A stretch of DNA of 64,000 bases. Origin: Corynebacterium marambiense. Lineage in GTDB: Bacteria > Actinomycetota > Actinomycetes > Mycobacteriales > Mycobacteriaceae. This document shows positions 10,440 to 18,765 of this stretch, piece after piece. The notes beneath the pieces were generated by a model. The model did no database searches and was not told the DNA's origin. It was given only the letters and a program-made list of their open reading frames with translations. The stretch covers positions 62,001 through 126,000 of the forward strand of contig NZ_JAEIOT010000005.1 of assembly GCF_016342275.1 (NCBI RefSeq), read 5' to 3'. Position 1 is the first letter of the stretch; each line of letters opens with the position of its first letter. Position numbers and translations under genes: made by a program.

Positions 10440-10585
10440 CCGACGGCCTCGACCACGGTAGCGGGCCACGGACCCCGCCACTGTCGGGTCCGGAACCCCA
10501 CCGAATGAACCCCGGCCCCGCCTTCTCCCGGGTCCTCGCTCCGCCGTATCAGCCTCGGCGGATGGGCAGCGGGTGGAACAACCAA

Positions 10586-10628
10586 ACGCCGTCCCGCCCG
10601 CTGATTGATGCGCGGACGGGGACGGCGT
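10586..10628 (-). terminator. Rho-independent terminator of pgi
   Basis: A perfect 10-base inverted repeat (ACGCCGTCCC at 10586-10595 and GGGACGGCGT at 10619-10628) lies 25 bases past the pgi stop. On the minus strand it is followed by the T-rich stretch TTTGGTTGTT. Confidence 0.65.
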
Positions 10629-10652
10629 CGGTTGATGATCGTGGCAGGGGAG

Positions 10653-12293
10653 CTACTTCCTCGAGCGGTACCAGTTGATCAGGGAGTCGGTAGAGGAGTC
10701 GCCGGATTCGGGCTCCTCGGCACCGGTGACGGCGGGGAGCAGGTCACCGGCCTGCTTCTTACCGAGCTCGACGCCCCACTGGTCGAAGCTGTTGATGTCC
10801 CAGATCACGCCCTGGGTGAAGGTGATGTGTTCGTAGAGGGCGATGAGGGAGCCGAGGATGTAGGGGGTCAGCTCCTCGGCGAGGATCGTGGTGGAGGGGC
10901 GGTTGCCGGGCATCACCTTGTGGGTGACGAGATTCTCCGGTACACCCTCGTCGGCGATCTCGGCCTTGTTCTTGCCGAAGGCCAGGACCTTGGACTGGGC
11001 GAAGAAGTTGCTCATCAGCAGGTCGTGCATGCTGCCGGTGCCGTCGGCGGTGGGCAGGTCCTGCTTCGGGCGGGCGAAGCCGATGAAGTCGGCCGGGACC
11101 ATGCGGGTGCCCTGGTGCATCAGCTGGTAGAAGGCGTGCTGCCCATTGGTGCCGGGTTCACCCCAGTAGATCTCGCCGGTGGCGCAGTTCACCGCGGAGC
11201 CGTCGATGCGCACGGACTTGCCGTTGGACTCCATCGTCAGCTGCTGGAGGTATGCGGGGAAACGCGACATGTCCTCCGAGTAGGGGAGCACCGCGTGGGT
11301 GCCGGCGCGGTGGAAATCGCCGTACCAGATACCGAACAGGCCCATGAGCGCGGGGATGTTCTCGCGGATGGGGGCGGTGCGGAAGTGGACGTCCATGTCG
11401 TGGAATCCCTCGAGGAAGCGCATGAAGTCCTGCGGCCCGATGACCGCCATGAGGGACAGCCCGATGGCGGAATCGACGGAGTACCGGCCGCCGACCCAGT
11501 CCCAGAACCCGAACATGTTGGCTGTGTCGATGCCGAACTCGGCGACCTTCTCCGCATTGGTGGACACGGCGACGAAGTGCTTGGCCACGGCGGACTCATC
11601 GCCGTCGAATGCCTCCAGCAGCCAGCGCTTCGCGGCGTGGGCGTTCGCCAGCGTCTCCTGGGTGGTGAATGTCTTGGAAGCCACGATGAAGAGGGTCGAA
11701 CCCGGATCGAGGCCATCGAGGGCGGCAATCATGTCCGCCGGATCCACGTTGGACACGAATTTCGCGTCGATTCCGGCGGTGGCGTAGGAACGTAGCGCCT
11801 TCACCGCCATTGCGGGCCCCAGATCGGAGCCGCCGATACCGATGTTGACCACGGTCTTGATGGTGTGTCCGGTGTGGCCGAGCCATTCTCCCGAGCGCAG
11901 CGCGTGGCAGAAGTCCCGCATCCGTCCGAGTACCTCGTGGACATCGGCGGCGACGTCCTGTCCGTCGACGGTGAGCTCGTCCTCGACGGGCATCCGGAGC
12001 GCGGTATGGAGGACAGCGCGGTCCTCGGTGATGTTGATGTGCTCGCCGGTGAACATCGCCTCCGTGCGTCCCTTGAGGTCGGCCGCCTCGGCGAGATCCA
12101 CCAGGAGGTCGACCGTCTCGTCGGAGACGAGGTTCTTCGACAGATCGACCCGCAGTCCGGCAGCGTCGATCGTGTACCTGTCCGCCCGGTCGGGGGATTC
12201 ACTGAACAGGCTTCGGAGGTTGGTGCCGGCGAAATGCCGGTAATGCTCGGCGAGTGCCTTCCACTGCGGAGTGCTGGTGATGTCGTTGGGCAT
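10653..12293 (-). CDS. pgi: Glucose-6-phosphate isomerase
   Basis: It interconverts glucose-6-phosphate and fructose-6-phosphate in glycolysis and gluconeogenesis in the cytosol. The 546 residues are full length for the bacterial/eukaryotic long-type PGI. Visible family marks are the sugar-phosphate binding segment [11 protein letters not shown] (about 157-167), the signature region SNVDPADM, the catalytic-Glu segment [27 protein letters not shown], and the C-terminal signature segment [12 protein letters not shown] with the conserved Lys. It is monocistronic with its own terminator and is divergent from the aldehyde dehydrogenase gene. There are no anomalies. Confidence 0.97.
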   Translation of the reverse strand: MPNDITSTPQWKALAEHYRHFAGTNLRSLFSESPDRADRYTIDAAGLRVDLSKNLVSDETVDLLVDLAEAADLKGRTEAMFTGEHINITEDRAVLHTALRMPVEDELTVDGQDVAADVHEVLGRMRDFCHALRSGEWLGHTGHTIKTVVNIGIGGSDLGPAMAVKALRSYATAGIDAKFVSNVDPADMIAALDGLDPGSTLFIVASKTFTTQETLANAHAAKRWLLEAFDGDESAVAKHFVAVSTNAEKVAEFGIDTANMFGFWDWVGGRYSVDSAIGLSLMAVIGPQDFMRFLEGFHDMDVHFRTAPIRENIPALMGLFGIWYGDFHRAGTHAVLPYSEDMSRFPAYLQQLTMESNGKSVRIDGSAVNCATGEIYWGEPGTNGQHAFYQLMHQGTRMVPADFIGFARPKQDLPTADGTGSMHDLLMSNFFAQSKVLAFGKNKAEIADEGVPENLVTHKVMPGNRPSTTILAEELTPYILGSLIALYEHITFTQGVIWDINSFDQWGVELGKKQAGDLLPAVTGAEEPESGDSSTDSLINWYRSRK

Positions 12294-12578
12294 GGACGTC
12301 TCCTTATATCGGGATGTCGGTCGCTGGTCCGGGGTGCAGGGGAGGATGCCCAGTCAGGGTGACGGGGCGCCGTACCGCACCGGTCCCGGTGTCGTCTTTA
12401 CACTCCCACGTTAGTCGTTATCGCGTTGGTCGGCCGGGCCCAGTGATTGGTCGGATCTCTGTCGGATGGGCGGTGGCGATAATCTACCGGCGCGTGGGGG
12501 TATCGGGAGCCGGAGGGGTATACCCCGAGTCGGCTAACAGGTGTCGCACGCTGGCGGGAAAACGGGCATAGTGGGGGC
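12294..12578. other. Divergent promoter region pgi / aldehyde dehydrogenase
   Basis: About 285 bases hold the start regions of two divergent genes and no ORF with coding character. On the plus side the only element I can point to is the CATAGT box close to 12579, listed separately. No operator palindrome stands out. Confidence 0.5.
12567..12572 (+). promoter_or_regulatory. Candidate -10 box, leaderless start of aldehyde dehydrogenase gene
   Basis: CATAGT lies 6 bases before the ATG. A transcript from it would begin at or next to the start codon, and no normally spaced Shine-Dalgarno site is present (GGGGG is too close). Confidence 0.4.
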
Positions 12579-14060
12579 ATGACTGACTCCGCAATCAATT
12601 TGGCCACACTCATCGAACACGCCCCGAAGAAATTGTTTATCGGAGGGGAATTCGTCGATGCGTCGGACGGGGGAACCTTCGACGTCACCGATCCCTCCGA
12701 CGGCTCCGTCCTGGCGACGGTGTCATCCGCTACCGGCGACGACGCCCGCCGGGCACTGGACCTGGCGGTTGCCGCCCAGGATGACTGGGCGGCGGCTCCC
12801 GCCCGCGAACGGTCCGAGATCCTCTACCGTGCCAACAGACTCGTGCTGGACCACATCGACGAACTCGCGTACCTCCAGTCCGCTGAACTCGGACGTGCCC
12901 TGCCCGATTCACGCGGTGAGGTCGTGTACGGTGCCGAGTTCTTCCGCTGGTTCGCAGAGGAGGCGGTGCGGATCACCGGGGACTACCGGTACAGCCCGTC
13001 CGGCAATGCCCGGCTCGTGGTCACCCGGCAGCCCGTGGGACCGAGCCTCGCGGTCACCCCGTGGAACTTCCCGCTCGCGATGGGGACCCGGAAACTCGGG
13101 CCGGCGCTCGCCGCGGGCTGCACGATGATCGTCAAACCCGCCTCCAAGACCCCGCTGACGATGCTCTACCTGGCGAAGCTACTGTCCGAGGCAGGCGTCC
13201 CGGACGGGGTCGTCTCCGTGCTGCCCACCGCGAAGGCCTCGAACGTCTCGTCACTGCTGGAGGACCCGCGCCTGCGCAAGCTGACGTTCACGGGTTCGAC
13301 CGAGGTGGGACAGATGCTGGCGGCGAAGGCCGCGGAGAACACGGTACGGGTATCGCTGGAACTCGGCGGGAACGCCCCGTACGTGGTGTTTGACGACGCC
13401 GACCTGGAGTCGGCCGTCGATGCCGTGGCCACCGCGAAGATGCGTGGCGCTGGGCAGGTCTGCATCGCCGCTAACCGGTTCCTGGTTCACTCGTCCATCA
13501 AGGACGAGTTCGTCGCGGGTGTCGTCGAGAAGATGCGTCAGTTCACCGTCGGTCGGGGTACCGATCCGGACACCACTGTCGGTCCACTCTCCGGCGAGGA
13601 CCAGGTGGAGACCGTCACCGGCCTCGTGGATGACGCCAAGGCGAAGGGAGCGAAGGTGCTGCTCGGTGGTGACCGCTCCGAACTTCCCGACGTCCCGGAG
13701 AACGGCAGCTTCTACCCGCCAACCGTTCTCACCGACGCCCCGGCGGGTGCGGAGATCCGTTCCGCGGAGATCTTCGGGCCGGTTGTCTCGGTCACAACGT
13801 TCGACACCGACGAGGAGGCGATCCGCATGGCGAATGACACCCCCTTCGGGCTGGCCGCCTATGTGTTCTCCGAAAACCTGACCCGGGCGCTCAACGCCGC
13901 GGAGAAGATCCAGGCCGGGATGGTCGCCGTGAACAAGGGTGCCCTGTCGGACCCGGCAGCACCTTTCGGTGGCGTGAAGCAGTCGGGGCTGGGGCGTGAG
14001 GGTGGTTTCGAGGGGATCGATGAGTTCCTGGAGACCAAGCTGATCTCGTTGCCGAGTTGA
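12579..14060 (+). CDS. gabD: NAD(P)-dependent succinate-semialdehyde dehydrogenase family protein
   Basis: An aldehyde dehydrogenase superfamily member of 493 residues, the usual length. The family's catalytic pair is present: Glu261 in LELGG and Cys295 in GAGQVCIAANRF. The nucleotide-binding FTGSTEVG is about 20 residues before the Glu. The segments PWNFPLAM and KPASKTPLT, and the C-terminal APFGGVKQSGLGREGG, resemble the SSADH subgroup, which oxidises succinate semialdehyde to succinate, as in GABA degradation or a TCA bypass. The substrate is inferred from overall resemblance only. No gabT or gabP lies nearby, so another short-chain aldehyde is possible. A hairpin follows the stop. Confidence 0.85.
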   Translation: MTDSAINLATLIEHAPKKLFIGGEFVDASDGGTFDVTDPSDGSVLATVSSATGDDARRALDLAVAAQDDWAAAPARERSEILYRANRLVLDHIDELAYLQSAELGRALPDSRGEVVYGAEFFRWFAEEAVRITGDYRYSPSGNARLVVTRQPVGPSLAVTPWNFPLAMGTRKLGPALAAGCTMIVKPASKTPLTMLYLAKLLSEAGVPDGVVSVLPTAKASNVSSLLEDPRLRKLTFTGSTEVGQMLAAKAAENTVRVSLELGGNAPYVVFDDADLESAVDAVATAKMRGAGQVCIAANRFLVHSSIKDEFVAGVVEKMRQFTVGRGTDPDTTVGPLSGEDQVETVTGLVDDAKAKGAKVLLGGDRSELPDVPENGSFYPPTVLTDAPAGAEIRSAEIFGPVVSVTTFDTDEEAIRMANDTPFGLAAYVFSENLTRALNAAEKIQAGMVAVNKGALSDPAAPFGGVKQSGLGREGGFEGIDEFLETKLISLPS

Positions 14061-14066
14061 TGGGCC

Positions 14067-14122
14067 GACGGTAACGGGAGGGGACCGCTGATTCCCGGAT
14101 ACGGCGGGTCCCTCCCGCCGTC
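14067..14122 (+). terminator. Hairpin after aldehyde dehydrogenase gene
   Basis: GACGG (14067-14071) and CGGGAGGG (14075-14082) pair with CCCTCCCG (14110-14117) and CCGTC (14118-14122), leaving a 3-base bulge. It starts 6 bases after the stop. Only a weak T-rich tail follows. Confidence 0.45.
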
Positions 14123-14274
14123 CCGTCTTCGGCCCCGGGCCGGAACATTTGGCCGTCGTTGGGTCGGTGGGCTGCCGAGACAGAGACACCATCAACTCGA
14201 GTCACCGCAGGTGACGTGTGATCGTGGGTGTCCGGCGCATTGACACCGATCATTCGGGGCGCAAGAGTGGAGAC

Positions 14275-14547
14275 ATGAGCGACGGACACGGAAACCACAT
14301 CGACATTGACGCGAATCTCCTGGCGGAACTCCGGGAGTGTGCACGGCGGCACGATGTCGGGACGGATGCGTTGATCGAGCATGTCCTACGGGAATATGTG
14401 CGCCTCGAACGGATCGCGGAACTCCGCTTCCGATCGGGGGATGGGGACCGGGACTTCACGTCATGGCGTGAGCAGCTCGATTTCCTGCATCGCCGCGCTC
14501 GTGGAGCGGAGGGCGACAACCTGCCGCCGCTCACCGACCAGGTGTGA
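14275..14547 (+). CDS. Small conserved-type hypothetical protein, possible ribbon-helix-helix
   Basis: A 90-residue acidic/helical protein. I do not recognise a family with certainty. The segment IDIDANLLAELRECARRHDVGTD followed by ALIEHVLREYVRLERI resembles a short strand plus two helices as in CopG/ribbon-helix-helix DNA-binding antitoxins, but this is inference. No partner toxin is next to it. I chose the ATG at 14275 because GTGGAG lies just upstream. An earlier GTG at 14218 would add residues without a ribosome site. It sits between the aldehyde dehydrogenase gene and convergent chorismate mutase. Confidence 0.6.
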   Translation: MSDGHGNHIDIDANLLAELRECARRHDVGTDALIEHVLREYVRLERIAELRFRSGDGDRDFTSWREQLDFLHRRARGAEGDNLPPLTDQV

Positions 14548-14569
14548 CACCGGCCGGGCGGGTACCGGA

Positions 14570-14875
14570 TCAGCCGAGCTTGCCGCGTCCCATTCGGAGC
14601 AGGATCCCGGCGAGCGCCGGTCCCTCCTCACCGATCTCATCGCGGAACTGGTTGATGATGGCGACCTCGCGCCCATGGACCAACCGGGTTCCCCCCGAGC
14701 CCATCCGGGTCCTGCCGATCGCCTGGGAGATCTCGCGCCGACGTTTCACGGCGGAGATGATCTCGCGGTCCAGCCTGTCGATCTCCTGCCGGTAGAGCTG
14801 GATCTCGGCATCGGACAACGGGTCATCGGTCCCGGAAGGACTGCGGATCTCGAAATGTTCGGCGTCGGTGTTCAT
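14570..14875 (-). CDS. Chorismate mutase (AroQ class)
   Basis: Converts chorismate to prephenate on the way to phenylalanine and tyrosine. The 101-residue all-helical protein has the AroQ features: a first helix with IDRLDREIISAVKRRREIS, then IGRTRM, then REVAIINQFRDEIG. The Arg and Lys spacing fits the active site of the small mycobacterial-type enzyme, which needs association with DAHP synthase to become efficient (known for the family). I start at the ATG at 14875, because the longer frame back to 15019 runs into pcrA. The arrangement with divergent pcrA is the same as in mycobacteria (Rv0948c/Rv0949), which supports the call. Confidence 0.88.
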   Translation of the reverse strand: MNTDAEHFEIRSPSGTDDPLSDAEIQLYRQEIDRLDREIISAVKRRREISQAIGRTRMGSGGTRLVHGREVAIINQFRDEIGEEGPALAGILLRMGRGKLG

Positions 14876-15011
14876 GAACCGTATTCTGCCATGTCCTGAA
14901 CCGTAACGGACCCCGCACACTGCGGGGAAGGAATCCTGTGCAGAACTGTTCGGGGACACGGAAAAGCGCGGGAGTCCGGGCCGCCCGGGGGAGCTGTAAG
15001 TTGGAGGAACT

Positions 15012-17525
15012 ATGAGCACCTTGTCCGATGGAACTCCGTCCGCGTCCCCGTTCCGCTCCGGCGGTGGGGCCCCGTCCCGCCTCGAGAGAGGTGGCTACCG
15101 CCGATCCCACACCGGTGACGGCCACAGCGCCGCCGATGCGTTCGGGTCGCCGACGGACCTTTTGGACGGGCTGAACGAACAGCAGCGCGCCGCGGTGGAA
15201 CACACCGGTGGCCCGTTGCTCATCGTCGCAGGTGCGGGATCCGGAAAGACCGCTGTCCTGACGCGACGTATCGCCTACCTGCTCGCGCACCGGGGGGTGC
15301 ACCCGGGTCAGGTCCTGGCAATCACCTTCACCAACAAGGCCGCGGCGGAGATGCGTGACCGGGTCCGCGGTCTGGTCGGCCCCTCGGCGGAACGGATGTG
15401 GGTGTCCACCTTTCATTCCACTTGTGTGCGTATCCTCCGCCAGCAGGCGGCTCTGGTGGACGGGCTCAACACCAACTTCAGCATCTACGATTCGGATGAT
15501 TCCCGCAGGCTCCTCGGGATGATCGCCAAGGACATGGGCCTCGACGCGAAGAAGTTCACCCCGCGCGCACTGGCGAACGCGATCTCCAACCTGAAAAACG
15601 AACTCGTCGACCCCGCGGATGCCGCGGCACAGGCGTCCCGGTCCGCCGACAGGTTCGGGATGACGGTCGCCGAGGTCTATGGCGAGTACCAGGCACGGCT
15701 CCGGCGCTCCAACGCCGTCGACTTCGATGACCTCATCGGCGAGGTCGTCGGTCTGCTGGTCTCTCGCCCGGACGTCGCCGAGCACTACCGGCGCCGGTTC
15801 CGCCACGTGCTCATCGACGAGTACCAGGACACCAACCATGCCCAGTACCGTCTGGTCGCCGAACTCGTCGGGCGACCGCACCCGGATGATCCCCATGTGG
15901 TGTCACCGAGTGAACTGTGCGTGGTCGGAGACGCCGACCAGTCCATCTACGCCTTCCGCGGGGCGACGATCCGGAACATCGAGGAGTTCGAACGGGACTA
16001 CCCGGATGCGCGGACCATCCTCCTCGAACAGAACTACCGCTCGACGCAGACTATTCTCTCTGCGGCGAACGCCGTCATCGCCCGGAATGCCGGGCGCCGG
16101 GAGAAGAAGCTCTGGACCGCGCTCGGTGAGGGGGAACCTGTCACCGGATACGTCGCGGACAACGAACACGACGAGGCGCGGTTCATCGCCGCCGAAATCG
16201 ACGCCCTGTCCGACAAGGGGCTGCGCTACTCCGACATCGCTGTGATGTACCGGACGAACAACGCCTCCCGTGCCCTGGAGGAGGTATTCATCCGGTCGGG
16301 AGTACCCTACCGCGTCGTGGGCGGAACCCGGTTCTACGAGCGCAGGGAGATCCGGGACATCATCGCCTACCTCAAGGTGCTAGACAACCCCGATGACACC
16401 GTGAGCCTGCGCAGGATTATCAACACCCCGCGCCGGGGAATTGGTGACCGGGCCCAGGCATTCGTGGCACTGCATGCGGACACCAACCGCGTCAGCTTCC
16501 ACCGTGCACTGCTCGACGCAGCCGCCGGAGAAGTCGACATGCTGGGAGCCCGCGGACGTAACGCCATCGCCGGATTCGTCAACCTGCTCGCGGAGCTCCG
16601 TGAGGTGGGTGCGAACACCGTGAATGAAGAGACCCGGATGTTGGACCTCGGGGAACTCATCACCGAGGTGTGCACCCGTTCCGGATACATCGCTGACCTA
16701 CAGAAATCGAGCGACCCGCAGGACGCCACCCGACTGGACAATCTCAGGGAACTCATCGCCGTCGCCCGGGAGTTCTCGAGCGACGCAGCGATGCGGGTCG
16801 CGTACGAGGAGATGGACGGCGGAACCTACGAGACGGAGCCCGGGGAACCCGAGCCCGGGAGCCTGCAGGCGTTCCTCGAGCGGGTCTCCCTCGTGGCGGA
16901 TGCCGATCAGATCCCGGACGATGATCAGGGGGTCGTGACCCTGATGACGCTCCACACCGCGAAAGGCCTCGAGTTCCCAGTCGTCTTCGTCACTGGCTGG
17001 GAGGACGGCCAGTTTCCGCACCTTCGTTCCCTCGGGGACCCGGGCGAACTGGCCGAGGAACGGCGCCTGGCCTATGTCGGTATCACCCGCGCCCGGAGGC
17101 GCCTCTACCTGACCCGGGCGGTGTTGCGGAGTGCCTGGGGTAACCCCATGACGAATCCACCGTCCCGGTTTCTCGCGGAGATACCCGCCGAGCTCATCGA
17201 CTGGCGCCGTGAGGAACCTGAGGGAGCCGGCACCGGTGTCTGGGGTGGTGGAACGAGGAACTACGGTACGTACCACGGTCGCTCGGGCTCCTCGTCCAGT
17301 GGGGCGGGCAGAACCGAGAGTGCATCACGCCCGCGGTCGAGTGGTTCCGGACGGCCTGCGCTCAAGCTCGCGGTAGGGGACAGAGTCAACCACGACAAAT
17401 ACGGTCTTGGGACCGTGCAGGAGGTTTCCCCGGTGGGGGCCTATGATTCCGCGACGATCGACTTCGGCTCGTCCGGAACGGTCCGACTCATGCTCATGGC
17501 GGGCCTCCCGATGGAGAAACTGTAG
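15012..17525 (+). CDS. pcrA: ATP-dependent DNA helicase PcrA/UvrD1
   Basis: Superfamily 1A 3'-5' helicase of 837 residues acting in DNA repair and replication restart. After a disordered N-terminus of about 50 residues come Walker A AGAGSGKT (73-80), motif II LIDEYQDTN, motif III QSIYAFRGA, motif IV LEQNYRST, motif V TLHTAKGLEFPVVFVTGWEDG and motif VI YVGITRARRRLYLTRA. The C-terminus has a Gly/Ser linker and a Tudor-like module (LAVGDRVNHDKYGLGTV) known in PcrA/UvrD1 to contact RNA polymerase. GGAGGAACT lies right before ATG. It is divergent from chorismate mutase and a hairpin follows the stop. Confidence 0.96.
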   Translation: MSTLSDGTPSASPFRSGGGAPSRLERGGYRRSHTGDGHSAADAFGSPTDLLDGLNEQQRAAVEHTGGPLLIVAGAGSGKTAVLTRRIAYLLAHRGVHPGQVLAITFTNKAAAEMRDRVRGLVGPSAERMWVSTFHSTCVRILRQQAALVDGLNTNFSIYDSDDSRRLLGMIAKDMGLDAKKFTPRALANAISNLKNELVDPADAAAQASRSADRFGMTVAEVYGEYQARLRRSNAVDFDDLIGEVVGLLVSRPDVAEHYRRRFRHVLIDEYQDTNHAQYRLVAELVGRPHPDDPHVVSPSELCVVGDADQSIYAFRGATIRNIEEFERDYPDARTILLEQNYRSTQTILSAANAVIARNAGRREKKLWTALGEGEPVTGYVADNEHDEARFIAAEIDALSDKGLRYSDIAVMYRTNNASRALEEVFIRSGVPYRVVGGTRFYERREIRDIIAYLKVLDNPDDTVSLRRIINTPRRGIGDRAQAFVALHADTNRVSFHRALLDAAAGEVDMLGARGRNAIAGFVNLLAELREVGANTVNEETRMLDLGELITEVCTRSGYIADLQKSSDPQDATRLDNLRELIAVAREFSSDAAMRVAYEEMDGGTYETEPGEPEPGSLQAFLERVSLVADADQIPDDDQGVVTLMTLHTAKGLEFPVVFVTGWEDGQFPHLRSLGDPGELAEERRLAYVGITRARRRLYLTRAVLRSAWGNPMTNPPSRFLAEIPAELIDWRREEPEGAGTGVWGGGTRNYGTYHGRSGSSSSGAGRTESASRPRSSGSGRPALKLAVGDRVNHDKYGLGTVQEVSPVGAYDSATIDFGSSGTVRLMLMAGLPMEKL

Positions 17526-17560
17526 GTTCCTCGGCGACCGATGGACGGCGACAAAGGAGT

Positions 17561-17595
17561 GCCCGGTTCGGAAGGAGATCTCTTCTGGACCGGGC
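17561..17595 (+). terminator. Hairpin after pcrA
   Basis: GCCCGGT (17561-17567) pairs with ACCGGGC (17589-17595). The loop region itself is a near palindrome around AGATCT. There is no T-run, so the assignment is tentative. Confidence 0.4.
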
Positions 17596-17615
17596 CTCCC
17601 ATGTTGCAGGGACAC

Positions 17616-17652
17616 AAAAAAGACACGTGACACGGCGGAGCCGTGACGTGTC
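17616..17652 (-). terminator. Rho-independent terminator of the M23 peptidase gene
   Basis: On the minus strand GACACGT and CACGGC pair with GCCGTG and ACGTGTC around a 3-base loop, with a two-base bulge. A run of six T (17616-17621) follows. It lies 30 bases after the peptidase stop, which is a canonical layout. Confidence 0.8.
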
Positions 17653-17681
17653 GGGGGAGCCTCGGAGAAAGCTCGGGGAGT

Positions 17682-18425
17682 CTAGAGGAAGATGCCGCGC
17701 TCAGCGAGCCAGGGCAGTGGGTCGATGGCGGCGCCACCGTTGGGGTGGACCTCGAAGTGGACGTGGACGCCGGTGGAGAAACCGCGTGATCCCATTCCCG
17801 CGATCCGCTGGCCTGCGGAGACTTGCTGTCCGACCGTCACCTCGATGGTCTCCATGTGTCCGTAAACCGTGACTGTACCGTCAGCATGCTTGATGCGGAC
17901 CCACTGGCCGAATCCGGAGGCAGGGCCCGCGTCGATCACGGTGCCATCCTCGACCGCGGTGATGGCGGTGCCGAGGACATTGGCGATGTCGACGCCGGCG
18001 TGCAAGGTTCCCCAACGGGCACCGAACGTGGAGGTGAGGGTACCTTGGGCGGGCGCCGAGCTCTTCGGTGCACGGGCAGCGAGATCCGCGGCGAAACGCT
18101 CGGCATTGTACTGGATGGCCTTGTTGAGTTGCTCCGCGAGGTTGTCGATCGGCTTGAACTCCGCGATGTTGAGAATCTGTGGGGCTTCCGAGCTGCCGAT
18201 GACCGGTGCTGCTGAGTCCGCGACGAGGGTGTAGTCGAGGGTTTCGCCCTGTGACTCAGACGACGTGGACGGGTGGGTGGCGTGTGCGGCGGCTGCGCCG
18301 CCGACCCCTGCAGTGGAAACCGCTCCGGTGGCTACTGCGACGAGAGCGATACGGCTCTTGGCGTTCGACGAGACGGACTGCTTACGGTGCGCGCCTGCGG
18401 TTTTCCGCTGAGCCTGCTTGTGCAT
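17682..18425 (-). CDS. Secreted M23 (LytM) family peptidoglycan endopeptidase
   Basis: A 247-residue cell-wall peptidase that probably cleaves peptide cross-links. The N-terminus is basic (KQAQRKTAGAHRKQ), followed by a hydrophobic stretch ALVAVATGAVSTAGVGGAAAAHA, a signal peptide or signal anchor. The C-terminal LytM domain (about 130-247) has the zinc ligands HAGVD and HVHFE and the usual FGARWGTLHAG and YGHM elements, so it looks catalytically competent. I start at ATG 18425 because AGAAGG lies 5 bases upstream; the longer frame from 18440 contains that site. The position next to pcrA parallels mycobacterial Rv0950c. Confidence 0.88.
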   Translation of the reverse strand: MHKQAQRKTAGAHRKQSVSSNAKSRIALVAVATGAVSTAGVGGAAAAHATHPSTSSESQGETLDYTLVADSAAPVIGSSEAPQILNIAEFKPIDNLAEQLNKAIQYNAERFAADLAARAPKSSAPAQGTLTSTFGARWGTLHAGVDIANVLGTAITAVEDGTVIDAGPASGFGQWVRIKHADGTVTVYGHMETIEVTVGQQVSAGQRIAGMGSRGFSTGVHVHFEVHPNGGAAIDPLPWLAERGIFL

Positions 18426-18458
18426 GAAGCCTTCTTCCATCTGTTTTCCGCCACATTT

Positions 18459-18529
18459 AGCGATACATCCAGCGATACATCGTGTGATGTGACCGTCCCG
18501 TTACCTAACGGTTCACAACGATAACGGTT
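18459..18529. repeat. Short direct repeats in the M23 peptidase leader
   Basis: Two 11-base copies of AGCGATACATC (18459-18469, 18471-18481) are followed by two copies of TAACGGTT (18506-18513, 18522-18529) with a 16-base period. They lie 35-105 bases upstream of the peptidase start. Spaced repeats of this kind can be regulator sites, but the protein is unknown. Confidence 0.5.
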
Positions 18530-18590
18530 TGTTACAAACCTGGCAAGTCATTCCCGCACATAATCTGTGAGAATCGTCACCCTGCGGTGT

Positions 18591-18628
18591 GGCGAGGTGT
18601 CTGAGATCTGCATGTCTGACACCTCGCC
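18591..18628. promoter_or_regulatory. Long perfect inverted repeat between M23 gene and DUF6350 gene
   Basis: GGCGAGGTGTC (18591-18601) pairs with GACACCTCGCC (18618-18628), an 11-base perfect stem with a 16-base loop. It lies between two divergent genes, without a T-run on either side, so it is either an operator or a leader RNA structure. I looked for the conserved c-di-AMP riboswitch boxes and did not see them. Confidence 0.45.
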
Positions 18629-18765
18629 GTTGGGCAACGTGGTATCCGACTCAGGTAACAGTACACTGTCGCTACGGATCGCGCGGGTAAACCAAAGACC
18701 ATCCGATCTTGAGGTCTGACATCCCCCGCCGCCCCGATCATCAGCAGTGTCTCAGTCGGTGAGGT

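Noticed and set aside
10605..11795. 396-codon plus-strand frame over pgi
   Set aside because: Antisense to clearly recognised pgi; composition typical of a shadow frame.
14876..15896. Minus-strand frames extending over pcrA
   Set aside because: No family features; antisense to the helicase motifs.
18430..18765. c-di-AMP (ydaO-type) riboswitch upstream of the M23 gene
   Set aside because: Expected because actinobacterial wall hydrolase genes often have one, but the conserved boxes were not found on the minus strand.
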